Source of the DNA: Rhodanobacter sp. L36
GTDB taxonomy: Bacteria; Pseudomonadota; Gammaproteobacteria; Xanthomonadales; Rhodanobacteraceae
NCBI RefSeq assembly: GCF_009765755.1
Contig: NZ_LMUV01000003.1
Location: 258,402 to 322,401 of the forward strand
Direction of reading: 5' to 3'
DNA: 64,000 nucleotides
A model generated the notes under the pieces. That model searched no databases, had not been told where the DNA came from, and saw nothing but the letters and a program-made list of their open reading frames with translations. Made by a program: the position numbers and the translations under genes. Position 1 is the first letter of the stretch. Each line of letters begins with the position of its first letter. Below, one piece after another: positions 8,901-17,557 of this stretch.

Positions 8901-11900
8901 GTGAAACCGTTGTGGCAGCGTTGGCTGCATCGCTGTGCCCGCGCGCTGGGCTGGACGGCTGGCATCGCGGTGATCGTGCTGGCCGTGCTGATGGCGTTGA
9001 CGCAATTGTTGTTGCCGTTGCTCGGTCGCCACCCGCAATGGATGGCGGCGAAACTGAGTCAGCATCTGCAACGGCCGGTCAGCTTCCAGTCGCTCGAAGG
9101 TCACTGGACCGGTTCCGGTCCGCTGTTCGTCATGCACGGCGTCACTGTCGGTATGCCGGCGGGTCAGGCAGGCACGCCGCTGCAGATTCCCGAAGCGGAA
9201 ATGAAGCTCGATTTCGGCGGCTGGTTGCTGCCGTCGCGACACGTGTTGAACCTGCGCGCGCGTGGGCTGCAGATCGATCTTGCGCACGATGTGAACGGTT
9301 GGCATGTCGACGGCATCGGCGTCGCCGGTGGGGCCAATCGCCAGCCGCTGTCGCTTCGCGGCTTGTCGGTGGACCTGTGGCTGGAAGACCTGCGCCTCGT
9401 GGTTTCCGATGCGGTGCTCCATCGTCGCTACGCATTCCAGGCCAGCCAGTTGCGCCTGAGCCATCGCGGCACGCATATCCAGCTCGGCGGGCTGTTGCAG
9501 CGCGATGGCGTGAACGCCGTGCTGCGCGTCGCCGGGCGCTTTCGCGACGATGGCAGTACGGGGCGTCTCTGGGTAGGTGTCGACAACGTCGATCTTCAGC
9601 CGCTGCTCGACGGTATCGATATGGACGGCTATACGGCCGAACAGGGCCATGGACACTTGTCCGCATGGCTTGACTGGCGAAACGGCAAGGTCGGCAGCAG
9701 CCTGATCCGTTTCGATCTCGACCGACTCGCGATAACCGCTGCGGGCGGCGCCCATGCAAACGTGGCGACCTTGCACGGCACGGCCGGCTTGCGGCAGACA
9801 AAGGACGGTTACGATGTGCGTTACGCCGGCGACGACGGCAGCGCGCTCGCGCTGAGCCTGCACCAATCCACGGTCGCCGTGGATTCGCTCGGCGTCGCCG
9901 CCAGCAACCTGCAACTTGCACCGCTGGTGCCATGGCTGGCGTTGACGCCGGACATCGGTCCGGCCCTGGCGAAGTGGGTCGGCAGCGGTCATCCGCATGG
10001 CGAGCTGGATCACGTGGCATTGCACTGGAAACGCAGCGACGGTCTGCAGGCGATCAACGTGACGTTCCACGACCTGGGCATCGATCCGGTGGACAAGTTG
10101 CCAGGGCTCACCAGCCTGCGCGGCGAGGTGCGCGGCGATGCATCCGCGCTGTCGTTGGAGCTACCGGACCAGCCGACCACGGTTTCGTTTCCGGGCGCGT
10201 TCCGCCAGCCCTTCGTGATGTCACGGCTCGGCGGCACGCTGGCGTTCTGGCCCGACAACGGCGACTGGCACATCGGCGCCGACGCGCTCGATTTCACCGG
10301 CGCGGGTTTCGCCGGCGAAGCGCGCGGCGAAGTCACGTTGCCGGCGCAGCAGGGCGCGCGGCCGTTCGTCGATCTCTACGCGACGATCGACCACACCGAC
10401 ATCACGGCAGCCAAGCTTTTCTGGCCGACCACCATGTCGCCGCAAACCGTCGCCTGGCTGGATCGCGGGTTGATCAGCGGCAACCTTGACGAAGCGCAGG
10501 TGCTGGTGCGCGGCGACCTCGCGGACTGGCCGTTCCGTCACAACGAAGGTCGCTTCGAGGCGCGCGCGATGATCAGCGACCTGACCCTCGACTACGGCAA
10601 GGACTGGCCGCATGCCGAAGGCGTCGACGCGGTCGCCAACTTCATCAATAACGGCATGCTGGTGGAAGCCAGCGCCGGCCGGTCGCTCGGCGTGAAGGTC
10701 GAGAAGGCCGTTGCACAGATTCCCGATTTCGCCGACGGCTTGCTCGATCTCAATGTCACCGGCAGCGGCGCAGGCGCCGACCTGATGACGTTCGTGCGCA
10801 AGAGTCCCATCGGCATGCGCCAGGCCGATACGCTGGGGAAGTTGAATCTCGATGGCAGCGGCACGTTTGGCTTTCATCTCGCGATGCCGCTGAAGAAATC
10901 CGAAGACGCGCAACTCGATGGCACCGCACAACTGCAGGACGTCGATGTCACCGCACCGGACTGGAACCTGAAATTCGACAAGCTCACTGGTCCGTTGACG
11001 TTCAACCTGCATGGCATGCAGGGCGGGCCGCTGGAAACCGTGGTTCGCGGACAGCCGTCCAAACTCGAGCTTGCCGTGGCGGGTGCCAACACCGACCCGA
11101 ACACGGTGTTCTCTGCGCAGTTGCAGGGCAGCTATCGCATCGACGAATTGCTGCAGGATTATTCGTCGCTCAACTGGATCGGCAAGACAGCCGATGGCCG
11201 CAGCGATTTCACCATCGGTTTTGCGATTGCGCATGCCGCAGGCAGCGACGTGATGGCACAGGCATTGAGCGTGGATTCGTCACTTGCCGGCATTGCTCTC
11301 GACATGCCCGTGCCGCTGCACAAGGCCGCCGAGGAAAGCCTGCCCTTGCACCTCAGCGTCGGCTTGCCGATCAGCGGCGCCGATTTGCAGATCGCGCTCG
11401 GTGATGCGGTGCGTGCGCGCTTTCGTCTCGCCACCGCACAGCAGCCGCTTGCGGCGACGCTGGCGTTCGGCAGCGAGATGCCGCAGACGTTGCCCGCGCA
11501 CGACTTGCGCATTCTCGGTCACACGTCGCAGCTCGATGTCACGGGCTGGGTCGCGCGTGTGGCGGGTGGCGGCAAGGGCGGAGACGGTCCTGGACTGGAA
11601 AGCATCGACGTCAGTGCCGATGACGCAAAATGGTTTGGCCATTCGCTCGGCGGCATCGCGATCAAGGCAATGCCGCAGCCGGATCAGCTCAACATCGATG
11701 TCGACGGCACCGCGATGTCCGGCAATTTCACCGTGCCCACGCAGGACATGACCAAGCGCGGCGTCACTGCGCGATTGAAGCGGCTGTACTGGCCGAAAGA
11801 TCCGGCGTCCACGCATCATCCCGATGGACCCGTGAGCACTGCATCGACGTCTGCGCCAGCCGCGAGCACGGCTGCAACAACGCCTCTTGCGCCGACCGAG

Positions 11901-12848
11901 AATCCGGCCAATACGGGCATCAATCCCGCGGCGTTGCCGCCGTTCCATCTGTGGATCGGCGACCTCCGGCTGGGCGATGCGAAGCTGGGCGAGGCGCGCC
12001 TGGAAACCTGGCCGACTGCGAACGGCATGCACATCGAACAACTGCGTGCGTTGTCCAAGCAGGTGCAGATCAACGCGAGCGGCGCGTGGGATGGCAACGC
12101 CACCGACAGCCACACGCACATGCGCATCAGCTTCGCCTCCGATGATCTCGGCCGCATGCTCGGCGCGTTCGGATTCACCGGCCTGGTCAACGGCGGCAAG
12201 ACCAACGATCAGCTCGACGCCACCTGGCCTGGCTCGCCGAGTGCGCTGTCACTGGCCAACATGGATGGCACGCTCAACATCAAGGTCAACGACGGGCGCA
12301 TTCCCGAGGCGACCTCGCCGGGTGCGGGACGTTTTCTCGGTCTCGTGTCACTGGCGGAATTGCCGCGAAGGCTCACGCTCGATTTCGGCGACGTGTTCGG
12401 CAAGGGCCTTGCGTTCGATTCGATCGCCGGCGATTTTCATCTCGCCGATGGCAACGCGACCACCGACAACCTGCACATTGATGGCCCCTCGGCCAACATC
12501 ACCATCACCGGTCGCGCGGGTTTGCGCGCGAAGGATTTCGATCAGCAGGTGAGGGTGGTACCGCATCTCGGCAACAGCCTGCCCATCGTCGGTGCGGTGG
12601 TCGGTGGCCCGATCGGTGCGGCCGCCGGCTTCGCAGTGCAGGGCTTGCTCGGCAAGGGCCTCAACAAGGTCGCGACGGCGCGCTACAAGATCACCGGCAG
12701 CTGGGACAAGCCGGTGATGACTCTGGTCGAAAAACACGGCGTGGTAGCGACACCACCGCCTGCGGTCAGTACGCCGTATGCGCCGGGCGTTGTGCCTGCA
12801 CCGGCCGCAACTTCAGCGCCCGCCGCGGCAAGCTCTGCGGCCCATTGA
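8901..12848 (+). CDS. yhdP: YhdP, AsmA-like inter-membrane lipid transport protein
   Basis: Very large envelope protein (1315 aa; E. coli YhdP is about 1266). One N-terminal membrane segment (GIAVIVLAVLMALTQLLLPLL) anchors it in the inner membrane. The rest is long beta-rich periplasmic DUF3971/AsmA-like sequence thought to bridge the membranes and carry phospholipid outward with TamB and YdbH. The C-terminal conserved block (residues about 1120-1260, with GRFLGLVSLAELPRRL) is the AsmA C-terminal region, and it ends in a Pro/Ala-rich tail. The GTG at 8901 gives a MKPLWQRW-type start; a TTG at 8895 is the alternative. It follows rng after 21 nt, a conserved arrangement. Its stop directly abuts the stop of the convergent desaturase gene. 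Confidence 0.93.
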   Translation: MKPLWQRWLHRCARALGWTAGIAVIVLAVLMALTQLLLPLLGRHPQWMAAKLSQHLQRPVSFQSLEGHWTGSGPLFVMHGVTVGMPAGQAGTPLQIPEAEMKLDFGGWLLPSRHVLNLRARGLQIDLAHDVNGWHVDGIGVAGGANRQPLSLRGLSVDLWLEDLRLVVSDAVLHRRYAFQASQLRLSHRGTHIQLGGLLQRDGVNAVLRVAGRFRDDGSTGRLWVGVDNVDLQPLLDGIDMDGYTAEQGHGHLSAWLDWRNGKVGSSLIRFDLDRLAITAAGGAHANVATLHGTAGLRQTKDGYDVRYAGDDGSALALSLHQSTVAVDSLGVAASNLQLAPLVPWLALTPDIGPALAKWVGSGHPHGELDHVALHWKRSDGLQAINVTFHDLGIDPVDKLPGLTSLRGEVRGDASALSLELPDQPTTVSFPGAFRQPFVMSRLGGTLAFWPDNGDWHIGADALDFTGAGFAGEARGEVTLPAQQGARPFVDLYATIDHTDITAAKLFWPTTMSPQTVAWLDRGLISGNLDEAQVLVRGDLADWPFRHNEGRFEARAMISDLTLDYGKDWPHAEGVDAVANFINNGMLVEASAGRSLGVKVEKAVAQIPDFADGLLDLNVTGSGAGADLMTFVRKSPIGMRQADTLGKLNLDGSGTFGFHLAMPLKKSEDAQLDGTAQLQDVDVTAPDWNLKFDKLTGPLTFNLHGMQGGPLETVVRGQPSKLELAVAGANTDPNTVFSAQLQGSYRIDELLQDYSSLNWIGKTADGRSDFTIGFAIAHAAGSDVMAQALSVDSSLAGIALDMPVPLHKAAEESLPLHLSVGLPISGADLQIALGDAVRARFRLATAQQPLAATLAFGSEMPQTLPAHDLRILGHTSQLDVTGWVARVAGGGKGGDGPGLESIDVSADDAKWFGHSLGGIAIKAMPQPDQLNIDVDGTAMSGNFTVPTQDMTKRGVTARLKRLYWPKDPASTHHPDGPVSTASTSAPAASTAATTPLAPTENPANTGINPAALPPFHLWIGDLRLGDAKLGEARLETWPTANGMHIEQLRALSKQVQINASGAWDGNATDSHTHMRISFASDDLGRMLGAFGFTGLVNGGKTNDQLDATWPGSPSALSLANMDGTLNIKVNDGRIPEATSPGAGRFLGLVSLAELPRRLTLDFGDVFGKGLAFDSIAGDFHLADGNATTDNLHIDGPSANITITGRAGLRAKDFDQQVRVVPHLGNSLPIVGAVVGGPIGAAAGFAVQGLLGKGLNKVATARYKITGSWDKPVMTLVEKHGVVATPPPAVSTPYAPGVVPAPAATSAPAAASSAAH

Positions 12849-14060
12849 TCACGGGCCGGCCGATGGCTCGACCGGCTTGGTGCTGCCGCGAAACGGGAAC
12901 AACTGCTGGCGGATGAAGCCGTCCGGCATGTAATCGCCGACCACGCCGTAGCTCTCCGGAAACTTGTTTTTCGACTTCACCGCAGTGCCGAACAGATAAT
13001 CGAGGAACGCGTAATGCGCGGCGTAATTCTTGTCGATTGCCTCGTCGTCGGACGCGTGATGCCAATGGTGAAAATTCGGCGTCACCAGCACGTATTTCAG
13101 CGGTCCCCACGGCAGGTGCACGTTGGCGTGATTGAACACCGCCTGGAAACCAACGATCAGGATGTAGCCGTTCATCGCCGCCTCGCTGAAGCCGAGGATG
13201 TACAGCGGCGCCAGCACGCACACCCGCGTGAAGATCAGCTCCAGCATGTGCTGGCGCGAACCGGCCAGCCAGTCCATCGTTTTCACGCTGTGATGCACGG
13301 AATGAAAGCGCCACAGGAACGGCACCTCGTGATATGCGCGATGCGTCCAGTACTGCGCCATGTCCGCCACCAGCACGCACAGCAGCAGCTGCGGCAGGAA
13401 CGGAATGTTGCGCACCGTCTGCTGGAAATGGCTGCTCACCAGCCAGCCGAACAAATGATGCAGCAGGAAATTCACCGTCAGCAGCGCGAGCCCGACGATG
13501 AAATGATTCACCGCGAAATGCTTCAGGTCGGTCTGCCATTCCCTGCGAAAAATCGCCTGGCCCTTGTACAGCGGAAACAGTTTCTCGATCACCACGAAAA
13601 TCAGTGTCGAGCCGAGCAGGTCGAGGATGAACCAGTCCAGCCCGATGTACGGCGTGTGATCAGGAAAGTTGCCCACCGGCACGCGCGAGCCGCCCAGTGC
13701 GACGGCCGCAAACACCAGCAGAAACGCGACGATGTTGAGGTTGCGCTGGCGGTTGAGTATCAGGTTTCCCAGCGACATGGCGCCTGCCACCAGCAACCCG
13801 ACCAGCAGCACCTGGCGCAGCGTATCGACCGAATATTTATGCCGCAGATCCGGCGTGGTCAGGTATTGCGGAAAGTGAAACGCCAGCACCGCCAGCAGGC
13901 ACAGAAAACCCAGCGACAAAGCGATGATGCTCGTGATCCAACCCGAGCCCGGCGTCATCTCGCCGCTGTCATGCAGCAGTGCGCGGGTGTCCTCGACCGG
14001 CGCGATCACCGCGCGCCCCAGAATCTGGCGCGATACCTTTCGTTTCGATGGCTCAGCCAT
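12849..14060 (-). CDS. Sterol desaturase / fatty acid hydroxylase superfamily membrane protein
   Basis: 403 aa integral membrane di-iron enzyme. Several hydrophobic spans lie in the first 250 residues, followed by the histidine boxes HRAYH, HSVHH and HHWHH, which chelate the two irons, and a trailing KNYAAHY block. Family members hydroxylate or desaturate sterols, fatty acids, carotenoids or sphingoid lipids, so the substrate is presumably a membrane lipid, but which one is not visible. It lies on the opposite strand between yhdP and tldD, two genes that are normally adjacent, and its stop codon abuts that of yhdP with no intervening base. Confidence 0.88.
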   Translation of the reverse strand: MAEPSKRKVSRQILGRAVIAPVEDTRALLHDSGEMTPGSGWITSIIALSLGFLCLLAVLAFHFPQYLTTPDLRHKYSVDTLRQVLLVGLLVAGAMSLGNLILNRQRNLNIVAFLLVFAAVALGGSRVPVGNFPDHTPYIGLDWFILDLLGSTLIFVVIEKLFPLYKGQAIFRREWQTDLKHFAVNHFIVGLALLTVNFLLHHLFGWLVSSHFQQTVRNIPFLPQLLLCVLVADMAQYWTHRAYHEVPFLWRFHSVHHSVKTMDWLAGSRQHMLELIFTRVCVLAPLYILGFSEAAMNGYILIVGFQAVFNHANVHLPWGPLKYVLVTPNFHHWHHASDDEAIDKNYAAHYAFLDYLFGTAVKSKNKFPESYGVVGDYMPDGFIRQQLFPFRGSTKPVEPSAGP

Positions 14061-14182
14061 GGCGATCCTTCACATTGACGATGGCGGGGATGGTAGCCCA
14101 GTCGCCACCGCTGCGGCTTTAAAGCGCCGCGACAAAGCCCCATGTGGGATAGTTCCGAATCGACCGACACCCACGAGACACC

Positions 14183-15622
14183 ATGGATTCCTTGCTCGCA
14201 CTCGCCGAAAACAAACTGCTCTCGCCCGGCGGCATCGCCACCGGCGATCTCGACCGCGTGTTCTCCCAGTTGATGGGTCCGTCGATCGATGCGGCCGACC
14301 TGTACTTCCAGCATTCGCGCAGCGAGTCGTGGTTGCTGGAAGAAGGCATCGTCAAGGACGGCAGCCATTCGATTGAACAGGGCGTCGGTGTGCGCGCGAT
14401 CAGCGGCGAGAAAACCGGCTTCGCCTATTCCGACGAGATCGTGCTGCCGCAGTTGCTCGAGGCATCGAAAGCCGCGCGCGCGATCGCGCACGACGGCAAC
14501 GGCGCCGGCAAGCCGCTGGCGTTGAACGGTGCGCGTCAGTTGTATCCGGCGATCGATCCAGTCGAGAGCCTGCCCAACCCCGAAAAGATCGCCTTGCTGC
14601 GCGAAGTCGATGCGTATGCGCGCTCGCGCGATCCGCGCATCAAGCAGGTGATCGTCAGCATCGCCGCGACCATCGACACCATCCTGATCGCCGCATCCGA
14701 CGGCACACTCGCTGCCGATGTGCGCCCGCTGGTGCGCCTCAACGTGCAGGTCATCGCCGAACAGAACGGCCGCCGCGAACAAGGCCACGCCGGCGGTGGT
14801 GGTCGCTACGGTTATCGCGAACTGATGGAGAACGGTCGCGCACTCGCGTTCGCCGATGAAGCCGTGCGTCAGGCATTGGTCAACCTCGAATCCGTCGATG
14901 CACCGGCCGGCCAGATGACCGTGGTGCTCGGCCCGGGCTGGCCTGGCGTGTTGCTGCACGAAGCCATCGGCCACGGGCTCGAAGGCGACTTCAATCGCAA
15001 AGGCAGTTCGGCGTTCTCCGGCCGCATCGGTCAGCGCGTCGCCGCCAAGGGAGTCACCATCGTCGACGACGGCACGCTGCAGGGCCGCCGCGGTTCGCTC
15101 AGCATCGACGACGAGGGGACGCCGACCGAATGCACGACCCTGATCGAGGACGGCATCCTCAAGGGCTACATGCAGGACAAGCTCAACGCACGCCTGATGG
15201 GCATGGCGCCCACCGGCAACGGCCGCCGTGAATCGTTCACTGCGCTGCCGATGCCGCGCATGACCAACACCTACATGCTCGCCGGCCAGCACGATCCGGC
15301 CGAGATCATCCGCTCGGTGAAGAAAGGCCTGTACGCGCCGAACTTCGGCGGCGGCCAAGTCGACATCACCAACGGCAAATTCGTGTTCTCCGCGAGTGAG
15401 GCGTATCTGATCGAGGACGGCAAGATCACCCGTCCCGTGAAAGGCGCCACGCTGATCGGCTCCGGGCCGGAAGTGCTCAACCGCGTGTCGATGATCGGCA
15501 ATGACCTGGCGCTGGATGAAGGCGTGGGCGTGTGCGGCAAGGACGGTCAGAGCGTGCCGGTGGGCGTTGGCCAGCCGACATTGAAGATTGATTCGATGAC
15601 GGTGGGCGGGACGGCGTCTTAA
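14183..15622 (+). CDS. tldD: Metalloprotease TldD
   Basis: Catalytic subunit of the TldD-TldE (PmbA) heterodimeric zinc protease, which in E. coli matures microcin B17 and degrades the CcdA antitoxin. The 479 aa protein matches the family length of about 480. The zinc-binding HExxxH is seen as [14 protein letters not shown] near residue 262, and the C-terminal beta domain contains [20 protein letters not shown]. The partner pmbA lies about 9 kb downstream on the same strand. The order rng-yhdP-tldD is conserved in gammaproteobacteria apart from the inserted desaturase gene. Confidence 0.96.
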   Translation: MDSLLALAENKLLSPGGIATGDLDRVFSQLMGPSIDAADLYFQHSRSESWLLEEGIVKDGSHSIEQGVGVRAISGEKTGFAYSDEIVLPQLLEASKAARAIAHDGNGAGKPLALNGARQLYPAIDPVESLPNPEKIALLREVDAYARSRDPRIKQVIVSIAATIDTILIAASDGTLAADVRPLVRLNVQVIAEQNGRREQGHAGGGGRYGYRELMENGRALAFADEAVRQALVNLESVDAPAGQMTVVLGPGWPGVLLHEAIGHGLEGDFNRKGSSAFSGRIGQRVAAKGVTIVDDGTLQGRRGSLSIDDEGTPTECTTLIEDGILKGYMQDKLNARLMGMAPTGNGRRESFTALPMPRMTNTYMLAGQHDPAEIIRSVKKGLYAPNFGGGQVDITNGKFVFSASEAYLIEDGKITRPVKGATLIGSGPEVLNRVSMIGNDLALDEGVGVCGKDGQSVPVGVGQPTLKIDSMTVGGTAS

Positions 15623-15807
15623 GCTCTCGTCACGTCATTACGGCGAAGGCTGGAACCATTTCTGCGTTTTGGTCTTCGTCGAAAAATTTTCATGTGCCTG
15701 CCAATGGTCGAATCGCCCTTGTCTTGGGCAGCTAAGAGAGGCAAGCCGAAAAGAAGGCTGATCGCCAGCCACAAGACGTTTCGGGCCGTCAGGTAACGAT
15801 ATCGCCC

Positions 15808-16536
15808 TCAGGGCACGGGTTTCTTTTCCGCCGACGGCACCTGTTCAATCGGGCCGACGTCGACGTGGGCGAAATGACTGGAGATGGTCGCGTCGAATTC
15901 CTGTTTTCGCGCGGACCAGATATCCGCCACGGTCGATGCCTGGGTCCGCATGCTCGTCGTGTTCAACTCCGAAATCATGGCTGCGTTGTCGAGGGTTGTT
16001 TTGGCGGGGTTGTAACCGCTGGTCGAAAAGGTATGCACGGTCGTGTCGTTTTCCGTGGTCGCGGATCCGAGACGTTCGGCGCGGTGGTCTCTCTCGAAAA
16101 TCTGGGTCGCGCGCGCGAGGGTGAGCTTGTCGCCATAGACCGCCTGCAATTCTTTCCAGATGCCGTCTGCGCGACGGCGTTCTTCCGGCGTCAGGTCCGC
16201 GTATGCGTTGACCAATGCCTTGTCGTAGTCCGGATTGTGTTCTTCAGCAGCAATACCAAGCCAGGCGACACCACGCGCGCGGTCCGCGGGAATACTTCCC
16301 ATGCCGTGAAAATAGATTTCGCCAAGATCGAATTGCGCCACCTTGTTGGCCCAGTAACCAGCACTCTCGTACGCGCTGACTGCGCCTTCATAGTCTTTGC
16401 GGCGCATGGCGTCCAGTGCGATGCGTTCGTAATATTTGGCCGGCAGGTAACCGCGGGTGGAATCCGTCACGGTCTCGTTGGGCATTGAACTGAAGCGGTC
16501 GGTGGCACCGACATTCCACCCGCAGCAACACAACAA
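15808..16536 (-). CDS. Sel1-like repeat protein, N-terminus uncertain (possible frameshift)
   Basis: I do not recognise a named family. Residues about 35-95 resemble a Sel1/TPR-like alpha-alpha repeat (AVSAYESAGYWANKVAQFDL followed by GEIYFHGMGS and RARGVAWLGIAAEE); the C-terminal half is polar with no motif I know. The reading frame stays open upstream to 16606 but offers only a TTG at 16536. The first ATG in frame is at 16485. Upstream of the TTG the frame still encodes what looks like a signal peptide (KTRWASIAGILLCCCGWNVG), which has no start codon of its own. An ATG at 16609 in another frame could supply one through a single-base indel. Treat the start as undecided. Confidence 0.6.
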   Translation of the reverse strand: MLCCCGWNVGATDRFSSMPNETVTDSTRGYLPAKYYERIALDAMRRKDYEGAVSAYESAGYWANKVAQFDLGEIYFHGMGSIPADRARGVAWLGIAAEEHNPDYDKALVNAYADLTPEERRRADGIWKELQAVYGDKLTLARATQIFERDHRAERLGSATTENDTTVHTFSTSGYNPAKTTLDNAAMISELNTTSMRTQASTVADIWSARKQEFDATISSHFAHVDVGPIEQVPSAEKKPVP

Positions 16537-16708
16537 TATGCCTGCGATGGAAGCCCATCGGGTTTTGGCGAATTCGCTTGCTGCAGCCTTGGTGTTGCCT
16601 CGTGATCATCGTCGCGAGTCGTATCCTATACCCGAGCTCATCGGTGGTGATGGCGCAAGAACACGCGTCCATCAAGGAACGAATATGCACGCCTCCGACT
16701 GAAACGAA

Positions 16709-16733
16709 GAAGGGCGCCGAGGCGCCCTTCATC
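16709..16733. terminator. Bidirectional hairpin terminator
   Basis: A perfect 10-bp stem, 16709-16718 with 16721-16730, GC-rich with a 2-nt centre (so effectively a slightly shorter stem). It lies downstream of the minus-strand DUF1232 gene and is flanked on that strand by TTCGTTTC, a weak U-rich tail. Confidence 0.7.
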
Positions 16734-16762
16734 TCATTCCGTACCGATTATGTCGAACGAGA

Positions 16763-17332
16763 TCAGTGAACCTTGAACAGCACCGGTGACCAGCTGCCAC
16801 CGGCGTAGGACTCGCGGCGGCGGCGGTGCATGAGTTCGATGGTTTCCACGCGGCGGGCTTCGGCCCAGTCGACGCGGGTGAGCATGAGCTGGGCGGGGTT
16901 TTCGTGGTGACGCGTGGCTTCGTTGTCGCGCCAGGCGCGGAAATCGCGGTAGGCCTCGATTTCGTGTTTCAGGTCGCGCACGCACAACTCGATCATGATC
17001 GCGTCGTCGAGGAAACCGAGCACCGGCACGTCGTCCGGCACGATGTCGTCCGGGCTGGCGAAGTAGGTGAGGGCAGCCAGCACGTTGTCGCGATCTTCGT
17101 CGGGAAGGCCGAAGCCGGCGTCTTCGACAAGCTGGATCATGGTCTCCAGCTGCTTCAGGCGCGTGGCGATGAAATCGGGCAGGTTCTTGTCGCAGGTGTC
17201 CAGCAACTCGCGGGCGGCACCGACCACGCTGACGGCGTCGATCTTGTCGACCTTCTTCTGCGCGGCCTTCATGTGGTCGACGAAAAGCTTGAGATCGGAG
17301 TCACTCAGGTTGATGCAGATATCCAAGCTCAT
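16763..17332 (-). CDS. DUF1232 (YkvA-like) domain protein
   Basis: 189 aa protein. The central block YFASPDDIVPDDVPVLGFLDDAIMI is the DUF1232/YkvA signature (PxDxxPDxxPxLGxLDD). Known members are small membrane-associated proteins of unknown function. Here the domain is embedded in a longer, mostly alpha-helical and charged sequence without a clear membrane span besides the signature. The ATG at 17332 is preferred over a TTG nine bases upstream. It is followed by a hairpin terminator. No operon partner is evident. Confidence 0.72.
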   Translation of the reverse strand: MSLDICINLSDSDLKLFVDHMKAAQKKVDKIDAVSVVGAARELLDTCDKNLPDFIATRLKQLETMIQLVEDAGFGLPDEDRDNVLAALTYFASPDDIVPDDVPVLGFLDDAIMIELCVRDLKHEIEAYRDFRAWRDNEATRHHENPAQLMLTRVDWAEARRVETIELMHRRRRESYAGGSWSPVLFKVH

Positions 17333-17557
17333 GGTTGGCAACTCGCAGGTGTCGTGGAATGGGAAAGCCTATGTCAGGCAAGGCATGGCCGTCAATTGCG
17401 GCGCGGCTTGCGCGGCTGTTTGGTGCGTATTTAGCAGCTTGAAACGATGGCGCGCGTGGCTCGCAACGGTGTCGCGACACGACACTGAGCGTTTGGCTGT
17501 GCAGACGGCTGTCGCGGAGCGTCGTGTGCCGCGGCCATCAACCACCAGCGGTTGCGA

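Noticed and set aside
8112..10070. 652-aa minus-strand open frame across rng and yhdP
   Set aside because: Shadow of two secure genes on the opposite strand.
15628..15670. Degenerate CGTCATTNCGGCGAAGGC-type repeat after tldD
   Set aside because: It resembles a common dispersed repeat in these genomes, but one imperfect copy without a clear palindrome is not enough.
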